A stretch of 25,271 bases of DNA, from contig CABIYF010000034.1 of NCBI GenBank assembly GCA_902362875.1, forward strand, positions 1 to 25,271, written 5' to 3'. Positions 1 through 8,400 of this stretch are shown in pieces. Within the stretch, counting starts at the first letter, position 1. The number at the start of each line of letters is the position of its first letter. The notes below the pieces were generated by a model. That model saw only the letters and a program-made list of their open reading frames with translations, was not told the origin of the DNA and searched no databases. The stretch comes from Eubacteriaceae bacterium (GTDB taxonomy: Bacteria; Bacillota; Clostridia; Lachnospirales; Lachnospiraceae). A program made the translations under genes and the position numbers.

Positions 1-8
1 TTCATTTC

Positions 9-33
9 AGAATTCGTGCTCTGCACGAATTCT
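9..33. repeat. Perfect 11-bp hairpin with 3-nt loop
   Basis: Positions 9-19 (AGAATTCGTGC) are the exact reverse complement of 23-33, with a TCT loop. It resembles an intergenic REP-type palindrome. It has no adjacent T-run, so it is a poor terminator. A second hairpin with a related loop lies 18 bp away. Confidence 0.6.
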
Positions 34-51
34 ACCTTGTTTTGGTTCAAG

Positions 52-81
52 ATTGCGAACGAGCACCGTGAGTTTCGCAAT
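52..81. repeat. Second hairpin of a paired REP-like unit
   Basis: Positions 52-59 (ATTGCGAA) pair with 74-81 (TTCGCAAT) around a 14-nt loop. The loop contains GAGCAC, the reverse complement of the GTGCTC found in the first hairpin (9-33). The two hairpins may form one repeat unit. Confidence 0.45.
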
Positions 82-179
82 TACCTATATTTTTATTAAA
101 ATTGCACAAGAAAGCCTTGATTTATCAGCTTTCCTGATACTATTTAAGTTAATTAGTTGATCTAAATATAACCTTATAG

Positions 180-529
180 ATAGTGAATAGGGTATCTTTT
201 TGTACCATTCATAGAAAAATTGATACTAAAAGAAGACGTCTTGGTTTTTCTTATGATTGCCTTCTTTGTCCACCCATTTTTCCTACAGCAACAAACCTCT
301 CATGTCTGACAGGATCATCCATCTGCTACGATCGGAGTCCTAAATTCCTTCGTTCTGTCTATCCATAGCTGGGCTGCCACTTATGCTTTCTAACAGGATC
401 TTTGTCCTATGGAGTGTATCTCCTGTGGCTAAACTGGCTATACTTTTTTCAACTATACAGTTACATCCCTGTTCACAGCACCAATCTCCTTGGCGGACGC
501 TTTCCTGTTTTCAGGTTATTTCTTTCTTG
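180..529 (-). ncRNA. Candidate bridge/seek RNA region of the IS element
   Basis: This is about 350 nt of non-coding sequence directly downstream of the recombinase stop on the same strand. The plus-strand open frames here look like noise. IS1111-type elements encode their guide RNA in this position. Short stem candidates are present, such as AGGA/TCCT around 390-405. I could not derive a full fold or the target-binding loops, so the exact RNA ends are unknown. Confidence 0.4.
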
Positions 530-1822
530 TTACGCTGCCTGTGGCAGTTGTGTTGGACGATGGATATCCTCTATCATTTTTGTTCCATTAAAGACAACAC
601 CCTTCGTCATGATCGCAAAGAACACTCGGATCAGCTTACATCCAACGGCTATCATTGCCTGTCGGCCTTTCAACGGATTCTTTATCCGTTTTCTGTAATA
701 ATCATAGATCGATCCGAATTCCTGATTGCTCCGTATCAATGGTAATACTACCTGATATATGATCTTTCGCAGTTTCTTTCGACCTCGTTTACTGATCGTT
801 GTACGACCTTTGTGTTTTCCAGAACTGTTCTCTACCAGCTCAAATCCAGCATACTTCTGTATCTGTTTCGGGTTCTTAAAGCGACTGATATCCCCGACTT
901 CTGATATAAAACCAGCTACAGTTACTAATCCGATGCCATCCACTGACAGCATCTTATCTGCATTTGGTATCTGCATGGTCAATTCTTCCATCACAGTTGT
1001 GACCATTTCCAGTTGTTGCTTCTTTACCTTATGATCTTCCAGCAACATCTGAATCTCCATGACTGCACCCTGTCCGCCTGGTTTTCCAACACTATCATGC
1101 GCAGCATCCACCAGGGTCTTTGCCCTATTCAAACTGGCACCTTTGCCACGCACTTTTTGTTGTCTCCATATCTTTACGATATGATCTGCACCAAGTGCTT
1201 TCACCATATCTGGTAATGGTGCTTTCTCTAGGATCATCATTCCTGTTGTCGTATCAAATTTCTTATATACGGTAAGATATTCTGGAAAATATATCTTCAG
1301 CCATCTCTGTATCCTGTTGGATGCTGCATTCAGCTCCTTCATGATACGATCACGACTTGATACCACTTCTCTGATCTCTGCATAGATCCCTTCCGGCACA
1401 TACGGAAAACTGTACCGTCCATCGATCACAAGCTTTGCGATCGTTTTTGGATCTTTCAGATCTGTTTTCTTTGGGCTGTTATCATCCAGTTCCTTCGCTT
1501 TCTTCACAGAAGCAGGATTCACGAATGCCAGTTTCATCCCATGATCTTTTACAAACTGATAAAAGGTATACCAGTAATGACCTGTAGGTTCACATCCTAT
1601 CATTGCTTCATTTTTTCCATGCTTTATGCATATTTGTGTAACCCAGTCATAAAAGCTGTTGAATCCATTGATATCAGTTGAAAATCGAAATACTTTTCTT
1701 GTCAACTCTCTCCCTCGGTAATCGAATGCTCTGACATAGTGTTCAGAACTTCCGATATCAACTCCGAGTACTAAAGTTGATTCTGTGACTTGTTCAATCT
1801 TTTCATTCTGTGTATAATTCAT
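530..1822 (-). CDS. IS110-family DEDD recombinase (transposase)
   Basis: This 430-aa recombinase moves the element by RNA-guided strand exchange, as shown for the IS110 superfamily. The N-terminal RuvC-like domain starts with GVDIGSSEHYVRAFD and shows the DEDD set: D22, E78 (in GCEPTGHYW), and D121 and D124 (in KKTDLKD). The C-terminal Tnp_20-type domain begins near residue 290 with a helix-hairpin-helix segment (SVDGIGLVTVAGF). It is followed by KYAGFELVENSSGKHKGR, where the family's catalytic serine is expected. Length is normal for the family and no frameshift is seen. The ATG is preceded by GGAGG at a spacing of 8, which fixes the start. The family call is firm; assignment to the IS1111 branch is inference. 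Confidence 0.93.
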   Translation of the reverse strand: MNYTQNEKIEQVTESTLVLGVDIGSSEHYVRAFDYRGRELTRKVFRFSTDINGFNSFYDWVTQICIKHGKNEAMIGCEPTGHYWYTFYQFVKDHGMKLAFVNPASVKKAKELDDNSPKKTDLKDPKTIAKLVIDGRYSFPYVPEGIYAEIREVVSSRDRIMKELNAASNRIQRWLKIYFPEYLTVYKKFDTTTGMMILEKAPLPDMVKALGADHIVKIWRQQKVRGKGASLNRAKTLVDAAHDSVGKPGGQGAVMEIQMLLEDHKVKKQQLEMVTTVMEELTMQIPNADKMLSVDGIGLVTVAGFISEVGDISRFKNPKQIQKYAGFELVENSSGKHKGRTTISKRGRKKLRKIIYQVVLPLIRSNQEFGSIYDYYRKRIKNPLKGRQAMIAVGCKLIRVFFAIMTKGVVFNGTKMIEDIHRPTQLPQAA

Positions 1823-1836
1823 TATAAGGACCTCCG

Positions 1837-1880
1837 ATAATTAAGATGTTTTTCATCCGGCAAGATGATATCTTAATTAT
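1837..1880 (-). promoter_or_regulatory. Transposase promoter and outside-read-through hairpin
   Basis: A perfect 11-bp inverted repeat (1837-1847 with 1870-1880) flanks a 22-nt loop. A second pairing, 1830-1834 with 1886-1890, would cover part of the transposase Shine-Dalgarno sequence. On the minus strand a perfect TATAAT (-10) lies at 1881-1876, with a weak -35 (TAGACG, 1904-1899, spacer 17). A transcript from this promoter would start near 1869, just after the 5' arm, and so could not form the hairpin. Transcripts entering from outside could. Confidence 0.55.
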
Positions 1881-2024
1881 ACTGTGAGGTTCTTTTTTCG
1901 TCTATTGACATTATTTATGAATTACAGGAATGCTCTCTGTTTCTTTTTTCCATGTATTCATTTTAGACTTTTTTATTTCTCACTATCCTAATTTTACTAT
2001 TTCAAAATACTTGCCTTTATCTGC

Positions 2025-2648
2025 TTAAATAAAATAATAAAAACGAATGTTAAATCTATTTATTATCTCTGTATTAGATTTTCTAGATCCAATATATTTA
2101 TCATATATTGAACGCAATGTGTCATTGTTCTTTTTTGTAAATTTTCCCATATTTAATGGATAGATTGTATCGAATCGATCCACCATTGGTTCTGCTAAAA
2201 CATTTTCTTTTCCCAATTTATTGATAACATTTTCTATAATATATTCAATTAATTGATAATCACAACTCTTTATGCCCATACGTTTATCATAAGAATGATC
2301 CCCAATATAGTATTCTATCATTTCATACTCACAAATTTTTTTATAAAGCTCAATTTTATATGGACATTTCCAATGATAACAATAATTTTGCTTATAAATT
2401 GTTTTATACCCCCTTCCTTTATCATTCCCAAAAATAGATACATTTTTTAATCTTGCCTCCCTGTTCGGACATCCATTTTTTTGATCAATTATCTTTAGTA
2501 ATCCTTGTTGAATTTCATTACAAATTTTTTGAATATAAAAATCACATTTTTCTTTAAAATATTGCCTTTCCATATCATTCAATTCCGGAATCATTGGTTT
2601 TTGCTTTTGATTATGTAATGCTCTTATTTTATCTTCAAAACTTTCCAT
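2025..2648 (-). CDS. Hypothetical protein, 207 aa
   Basis: I do not recognise this protein. It is soluble-looking, lysine- and tyrosine-rich, with no signal peptide or membrane segment. A cysteine-containing stretch around residues 60-96 (NGCPNREA, then YCYHWKCPY) could bind a metal, but the spacing fits no motif I know. The ATG has a GAGG Shine-Dalgarno sequence 7 nt upstream. It is the last gene of a minus-strand group with the kinase-like and zinc-ribbon/LRR genes, and the IS110 element lies just beyond it. It is much more AT-rich than ileS or pfk. A companion role in the local system is only inferred from position. Confidence 0.7.
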   Translation of the reverse strand: MESFEDKIRALHNQKQKPMIPELNDMERQYFKEKCDFYIQKICNEIQQGLLKIIDQKNGCPNREARLKNVSIFGNDKGRGYKTIYKQNYCYHWKCPYKIELYKKICEYEMIEYYIGDHSYDKRMGIKSCDYQLIEYIIENVINKLGKENVLAEPMVDRFDTIYPLNMGKFTKKNNDTLRSIYDKYIGSRKSNTEIINRFNIRFYYFI

Positions 2649-2705
2649 ATATTTTCCTCACTTTAATAAATATATCTAAATATTTCCTTCAATATATATA
2701 CAGCA

Positions 2706-2882
2706 CTATGCATTTTCTTGTAAGACTGTTTCTTTAGTCTCATAAACTTTTCTAAAAATCTTTCTTACTGGTACACGTTCTATTTTCATCATCGGATTTA
2801 TATAAATATTTACACTACAGTTCTTAAGTCCTACAACGCTTAATTCTTTTTTTAATTCATTCTTTAAATATAAATAACTCAA
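2706..2882 (-). CDS. Possible small ORF or gene remnant, 58 aa, TTG start
   Basis: This frame is open from a TAA at 2900-2898 to a TAG at 2708-2706 and has a plausible amino-acid make-up (SYLYLKNELKKELSVVGLKN and later IERVPVRKIFRKVYETKE). There is no ATG near its beginning. A TTG at 2882 and an internal ATG pair (within NPMMK) are the possible starts, and neither has a clear Shine-Dalgarno sequence. It lies in the 281-bp gap between the kinase-like gene and the 207-aa gene, on the same strand, and is out of frame with the kinase. It may be a decayed gene or a poorly translated peptide. Confidence 0.3.
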   Translation of the reverse strand: MSYLYLKNELKKELSVVGLKNCSVNIYINPMMKIERVPVRKIFRKVYETKETVLQENA

Positions 2883-2929
2883 CTGTTTATGCCAGTTTTA
2901 CTGGTGGGAAAGTTGAGTAATTTATATTT

Positions 2930-3724
2930 TCATGCTTCGCAAGAATCAACAAAATTCTTGTATGTATACTTATCAATATTTTTAACATTTATCTGTTTTA
3001 TTGCATTTATATCAATAAAATTATGTTCTTCATCAAAAATTCTTTTCATCATTTTAATGATTCCTTGTGGAATTTGTTGTTTCTCTAAAAAGTTTAAATA
3101 TCTGAAAATCTCAATTGATGAATACTGTAAAATTGATGTCTGAGCTAGCCAATTCAATAATAAAACCATATAACACGCAATATCTGTATCTTTTGAGATA
3201 ATCAACTTGTCTTGTAAATAATATTTCTTTAAATAATTTAACCTTGTTAAATTATTTAATGGACACGACATTTGATTACTGCTTGTACTGAAACCATCAA
3301 TATCTATTACATGAATCTTGAAATTTGTATCTACAATAACATTTCTTCCATGTAAATCTCCTATAAAAATATCTTTAGGCAATTTATTCAAAACCATTGC
3401 TAACTGTACAAATACATCTTTTTTATTTTTGGAGCTAATATTACGATCCATGAAAATATCTTCCAGTGTTTCTGTCTTTTTATAATAATCCATGATATAA
3501 CCCATCACTTGTTTCTTTTCATCAAACACTAATTTTTTTGGCAACACTAATTCTGGAACTACTTTCAAATCTTGTCTTTTAATAAAATGCATTATATTGT
3601 TTATATTCTGCTGTGTCACTTTACCAAAAGAAATGTATTGCTTGAATAGATATTTATCTTGAATCCATAATTTGCAATTAGTATTAAAATTTTCTTTATT
3701 TATTAATTCCTGTTCAAAGCACAT
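2930..3724 (-). CDS. Small kinase-fold protein (RIO/LPS-kinase-like)
   Basis: Likely an atypical protein or small-molecule kinase of about 264 aa, soluble. Visible motifs, numbered from the chosen ATG: a beta-3 lysine K28 in LFKQY, a catalytic loop GDLHGRN near 122-128 with catalytic D123, and a metal-binding motif IDIDGF (D141) in place of DFG. The short activation region and the HGRN loop resemble RIO and lipopolysaccharide kinases more than classical Hanks kinases. A longer reading from a GTG at 3814 would overlap the upstream gene by 62 bp, and its extra residues are just the zinc-ribbon sequence in another frame. I therefore chose the ATG at 3724, which lies after the upstream stop; its AGAGG is rather distant. 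Its substrate is unknown. Confidence 0.75.
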   Translation of the reverse strand: MCFEQELINKENFNTNCKLWIQDKYLFKQYISFGKVTQQNINNIMHFIKRQDLKVVPELVLPKKLVFDEKKQVMGYIMDYYKKTETLEDIFMDRNISSKNKKDVFVQLAMVLNKLPKDIFIGDLHGRNVIVDTNFKIHVIDIDGFSTSSNQMSCPLNNLTRLNYLKKYYLQDKLIISKDTDIACYMVLLLNWLAQTSILQYSSIEIFRYLNFLEKQQIPQGIIKMMKRIFDEEHNFIDINAIKQINVKNIDKYTYKNFVDSCEA

Positions 3725-3752
3725 TTTATTTATTGTTAGACCTCTACATTTA

Positions 3753-4448
3753 CTAGGAAAATTTATATCCGCATCTTTTGCATTTTCTCCTAAAAAGCGG
3801 CTCTTCCTCTCCACATTTGGGACAAAGCCCTTTCCGTATCCTTTCTCTTTCTAATTGTTCTTGCATTCTTTCTTTTTCTCGTTTTTCTCTTTCTGCATAT
3901 TTTTCATAAACTTTTGTACCATAAAGTACTCTATAATCAAACCTATCTGGTAAACGAACCTCTCGAAGTGAACTGCATCCTAAAAATGGGGTCGTTATTG
4001 TGCTCAAAAAATAGGCTGTAATCTCTGTAACTGAATCAGGAATAGATAACGTTTCTAAGGATTTGCAATTTTCAAAAGCCACATATCCTATTTCTCTTAA
4101 CCCATACGGTAAATTAATAGTTTTCAATGACTCACATCCTTCAAATGCAGCTATTCCAATGACTTTAATAGTATTTGGAAGTTTAACTTCTTCTAACATA
4201 TACATATCCTTAAAACAGCTTTCTCCAATTTTCGTAACTCCTTCTGGAATACTAATGCTTGTTTTTACACCTAAATATTTTTTTAATGTCCCACTTTCTA
4301 TTACAAATTCATTATTGTGCATCCCATTAGATGAATTTATTGATAGTAATTCATCTAATGAATATGTACTATTACAGCCGCTACATCTTGCTTCTCTTTT
4401 GGTAATATCAATTTTAAATTCAGAACATCCACATAACATACATTTCAT
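3753..4448 (-). CDS. Zinc ribbon - BspA-type LRR - coiled coil - zinc ribbon protein
   Basis: A 231-aa cytosolic protein built for binding. Residues 1-27 form a zinc ribbon (C3/C6 and C22/C25). Residues about 50-170 are leucine-rich repeats of the BspA (LRR_5) type, with repeats such as LEEVKLPNTIKVIGIAAFEG and LETLSIPDSVTEI. Residues about 178-206 are a highly charged Arg/Glu/Lys helix, probably a coiled coil. The end is a second zinc ribbon (C209/C212 and C223/C226). BspA-type repeats are commonest in surface proteins, but here there is no signal peptide and the zinc ribbons point to the cytoplasm. The ATG has AGGAGAT upstream. It is first in its minus-strand operon, diverges from the AAA+/Lon operon and precedes the kinase-like gene. 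A sensor or adaptor role is inference. Confidence 0.85.
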   Translation of the reverse strand: MKCMLCGCSEFKIDITKREARCSGCNSTYSLDELLSINSSNGMHNNEFVIESGTLKKYLGVKTSISIPEGVTKIGESCFKDMYMLEEVKLPNTIKVIGIAAFEGCESLKTINLPYGLREIGYVAFENCKSLETLSIPDSVTEITAYFLSTITTPFLGCSSLREVRLPDRFDYRVLYGTKVYEKYAEREKREKERMQEQLERERIRKGLCPKCGEEEPLFRRKCKRCGYKFS

Positions 4449-4660
4449 AACTTATCTCCTTCAAAAAAACTAAAATTTCCCCTTTAATGATTTTATTCTA
4501 ACACAATTTTTTTTTCATATTTTTGTATTTCTATATTTCTGTATCTTTACTCATTCACATCAACCCAAATGGAAATACAAAAATATAACGCCAAATCAAA
4601 TGCTAGTATAAAGTAAATAATTTTAGAAAATAAGAAATACATAAAAACGGAGGGAAAGAA
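4449..4660. promoter_or_regulatory. Divergent intergenic region between two operons
   Basis: These 212 bp of AT-rich DNA separate the zinc-ribbon/LRR operon (leftward) from the AAA+/Lon operon (rightward), so both promoters should lie here. A plausible rightward extended -10 is TGCTAGTAT at 4601-4609, overlapping TATAAA at 4607-4612, without a good -35. No convincing operator palindrome was seen. The rightward gene has a strong GGAGGG ribosome site. Confidence 0.4.
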
Positions 4661-5437
4661 ATGACCAAAGACAGAGAAGAGATTATCTTAGACAAAGACG
4701 AAGAAATTTTTGAATACATCAAAGATACTCTAAAAAAACATGATTGTAGATATTTATATGATCCAGATAAACCCCAAAAAATGGAAGTTAAATTCGAGAC
4801 AGAAAATAAGCCATTTGATATAGAACTTACGATTCAAAGCAAAAAGGTTTATTTTAAATTGATATTTCCTTTTAGAGTGCAATGTACTGCATTAGCACTG
4901 GTTGCATTATATATTGCTGAATTTAATGAAGGAAGGGAATCTGGACATATCAATCTGAATATTGGTAATGGAAAGATCACAATGGAGAGTAGCTATACAT
5001 TTTATGAACCAGAGCATTATGATATGGAAAAATTTTGGGTTTATATCAAAACATTGAGTCTGGAACCTTTGGAGATATATAACAAATTACATTGTTTTTC
5101 AGTTGGGCAAGTTAAAGCACAGGATGACAGACCATTTTATGAAAATTTATTAAGAAGATCATGGATGTTAGTTGAAGATAAAGATAGTTATGAAGATGAC
5201 GTTACTTATGGAACAGATGATTTAATACATGAAGCAGAGTTTGAATGTAATTTCAAAACGAGAGAAACAGGAATGAAAAGTGGGGTAATAAGAAATTTAT
5301 TTAAAGAAGATGATGGAGGAACATGGAGAAGTCTTCCATCATCAGGGGTTATTTCTCCAATCTTAAATAAGAAGAATGACGAAGAAATTTTTACCCCATT
5401 TGAAGAGGCAAATATATCTTCCACAAGTAACAAATAA
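4661..5437 (+). CDS. YbjN/secretion-chaperone-like protein
   Basis: A 258-aa soluble protein with no signal or membrane segment. The N-terminal half (about 15-115) has the pattern of a YbjN or type III secretion chaperone fold. It has a helix (IFEYIKDTLKKHDCRYLY), a beta segment (FDIELTIQSKKVYFKLIFPF), a helix rich in Ala and Leu (ALALVALYIAEFNEG) and a strand pair (HINLNIGNGKITMESSYTF). Such proteins usually act as small chaperones or adaptors. The C-terminal part (about 150-258) is acidic and low in hydrophobic residues, probably flexible. The gene starts the operon, 29 bp ahead of the tandem AAA+/Lon gene, so a substrate-adaptor role is a reasonable guess. The fold is assigned by pattern only. 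ATG with GGAGGG at spacing 6. Confidence 0.7.
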   Translation: MTKDREEIILDKDEEIFEYIKDTLKKHDCRYLYDPDKPQKMEVKFETENKPFDIELTIQSKKVYFKLIFPFRVQCTALALVALYIAEFNEGRESGHINLNIGNGKITMESSYTFYEPEHYDMEKFWVYIKTLSLEPLEIYNKLHCFSVGQVKAQDDRPFYENLLRRSWMLVEDKDSYEDDVTYGTDDLIHEAEFECNFKTRETGMKSGVIRNLFKEDDGGTWRSLPSSGVISPILNKKNDEEIFTPFEEANISSTSNK

Positions 5438-5466
5438 TGTAGGAAATATAAAGGAGAATATAACAT

Positions 5467-8400
5467 ATGACAGAAAGTAAAGAGTTTGCGATCACACTTG
5501 CAAAAAGCTTTGTTACAGCACATTTTAATGCTTTAAGTGCACCAATTAGTATGGGAAGAAATGCTGGATACGTTTATGAGATAAAAGCTCCAGAAGATGT
5601 GAAAAAGCATATGGTAGAAATTGAAGGAGTATATAAAGGTGCTGGAAACGAAAATGAAACAATTATTTTAAAGGATGGGAATGCAGACTATCAATGTGTA
5701 CTTGGCAATGAAACTGTTTATAGCAGATCAATTACAGCAGATAGAATTAAAGTAGGAGAAAAACTTTATACAATTGCTATTAAAGTTCAAAATTATCAAT
5801 TATACATACCCGTTGTTATGATACGTGAATCCGAAAAAAATTTTTTCATGAAGATCCATAGCTTGTTTGGACGAGCGAATGCTATTAAAGATTTCTATCA
5901 TCTTGAGATTGCAAAACAAGATCGTATCATTGCGCAGGCAGACCCAGAGTATCTTGGAAAAGTTGAAATGCAAAATAATAATTCTTTTTTTGAGACAAGA
6001 AAGGAAATCATGCTTTGGTATGCATTGGTAAAAGACACATTACCAATTGATACACAAAAAACGATTGAAAGAATGTTTAACGATGACGAACAACATAGAG
6101 TAGATACACGATTAAGATTGATTTCAAGAATTGCTCCGATGGTGAAAAAATCTATTAGTGTAGATGCTGATGAAGTAAAAAGAGTCCTTGATCAAAGCTT
6201 TTATAAAATGGAAAAAGTCAAAAAATTAATCGTAGATGTAATTATGACAATAGAACATGCTCAAAAAAAGGGATGTGCATTATTATTTGTTGGTCCGCCA
6301 GGAGTAGGAAAGACCGCATTTATGATGAAGATAGCAGAGTTAATGGATCTTCCGTATGAATGTTTAGCGATGAATGGATTGTCAGCACCATTAGAATTAG
6401 AAGGTTTGAGCTCTTGTTATGATAAAGCAGATGCAGGAGCGATTACAAAGGCTTTTGCAGCTCATGGTACATCTCAGATGGTTTTAGCTTTAGATGAATT
6501 CGATAAGATACACAATAATTCAAAAGAAGGGAATCCATATAATATTTTTCTAAGAATGATGCTTGGAAATCACTATGATAAATTCCTTGAATGCACAATA
6601 AAAACAGATCATACCATTTTCATTGCAACCGCAAATAGTACAGAAGATATACCGGAATATATATTGAATCGATTTGATTCTGTTATTTATTTTGATGAGT
6701 ACAATGTCGAAGATAAAATGAAAATTGCAAAAGATTTTGTTGTTCCTAATGTTTTAGAAAACTATAATCTCAATCATCTCATTTTTGAGGATGAAGCATT
6801 AAAATGCATAATTACAAGATATTGTGAGGATGATGGAGTAAGGAATGCAAGGCATAATATTGAAAGAGTGTGTGCACGAGTTATCGGATGTAATCTGGCG
6901 GATACTCCAATGAAAATTACAGAAGGTTTTGTAAAGAGTGTTTTAGAAGAACTAATAGAAGAAACACCAGGACTAACGTTTTCTCGCAATAAAGACTTAT
7001 ATACAGAACCTGTTGCAAGAGAAATTAAAAAAGCGCTGATTGCAACAAAGAAAAATCCAAGTGATGATCCAGATGTATTTGCCACAAATAAAATACGAAA
7101 GAAACTAGATTATCTTTTGGCATGTAGAAAAGAAAAAACCATCTTCTTAGAAGAGTTTCATCCAGAAACATTTTATGATAGTTTGCACAAGGACATGTTT
7201 GGAATGGAAAACGTTATAAAAGAGGTAGTAAACTTCTTCTTTACAGAATATCTTCAGGGAAATAGATTGAATAGCAATTTAGCACTCTGTGGAGGATATG
7301 GGACTGGTAAATCAAGTATTGTAAAAATCATAGCAGAGGTAATGGATTATAAATATCAGAAGATCAGCCTTAATGGGGTAGAAGATATGAAACAGTTCCG
7401 TGGAATCTCAAGTTCATACGCAGGCAGTGAGCCGGGATGTATTGTAAAAGGGATAAAAAAAGCTGGTTCTACAAGAATGATCTTACAATTAGATGAGATA
7501 GATAAGTTAAAGCCTCAGTATTCAACCGCAATTATTGATTTACTTGATCGAGAATTTACGGATCATTTTCTTGAAGTACCAATCGATTTATCTCAGACGA
7601 TTATTGTAGTAACAGCAAATGACTGGAGTAAGGTCCCGACTGTTGTGAGGGATCGGTTTATTGTTGTTGATGTTAAAGGATACAGACGGAAAGAAAAGAA
7701 AGAAATAATCACAGATTATATTATTCCAAGACTGGAAAAAAGTTATGCAGCAAACAAAGTAAGTATTACAATGGATGAACCAGCAATAGAGTATTTATTA
7801 AAGACATATACGAAATCTTTTGGTGTAAGAGATGCAGAAAAAGCGATGCAACGCATTTGTTCTAATAAACTTTTAGATCAAGCAGGGAGTGATGATCCAT
7901 GGAAAGTAAGGATTGATAAAAATGATGTGAAAAAATATCTAGGGAAAGAACCAATTCCAAGAGGTAACTTCCCGAATAAAGTAGTTCCTGGTATTTCAAA
8001 GGCACTTGCAGTTAGTAATGGAAATATGGGTTTAACCTTTGCAATTGAGACGGTGCTTCTTGAAGGAAATGAAGGAATTGAGATAACGGGACTTCCAAAA
8101 GAGATGGCGATTGATTCTGTGAAAATATGTGTGACATGTATGAAAAAGATGTATCCAAATATTTTAAAAGGAAAAAGTATTCATGTTCATTTTGGAGAAG
8201 GCTCTGTTCCAAAAGATGGACCATCCGTTGGGACTGCTTTATTTTTAAGTATTTTATCAGCAGCAGTAAATAAGCCTGTTACTACAGGTGATCAATATGA
8301 TCTTGCTTTTACAGGGGAAATAGGCTTAACAGGTTCAGTTTTTGCAGTAGGCGGTGTTTTGGAAAAACTACAGGCAGCAAGTGATTCAGGATGTATAAAG

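Larger units (their letters stand above)
180..1895 (-). mobile_element. IS110-superfamily insertion sequence (ends approximate)
   Basis: The element is defined by a full-length DEDD recombinase on the minus strand, a short 5' leader with promoter and hairpin (about 1823-1895), and a long non-coding 3' stretch (about 180-529). IS110-superfamily elements lack conventional terminal inverted repeats and often make no target duplication, so the ends cannot be fixed here. A short leader with a long 3' non-coding end resembles the IS1111 layout more than the IS110-group layout, in which the long non-coding end lies upstream of the gene. The copy looks intact. It sits just beyond the last gene of the neighbouring minus-strand operon. 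Confidence 0.75.

Noticed and set aside
383..745. Plus-strand open frames of 98-120 codons over the IS end
   Set aside because: They overlap each other and the recombinase, have no ribosome site and no protein-like pattern.
3725..3814. Longer kinase-like reading from a GTG at 3814
   Set aside because: The extra residues are the zinc-ribbon coding sequence read in another frame, overlap the upstream gene by 62 bp and add no kinase motif.
5206..5523. Minus-strand 105-codon frame at the start of the protease operon
   Set aside because: Shadow of two real genes with no ribosome site.
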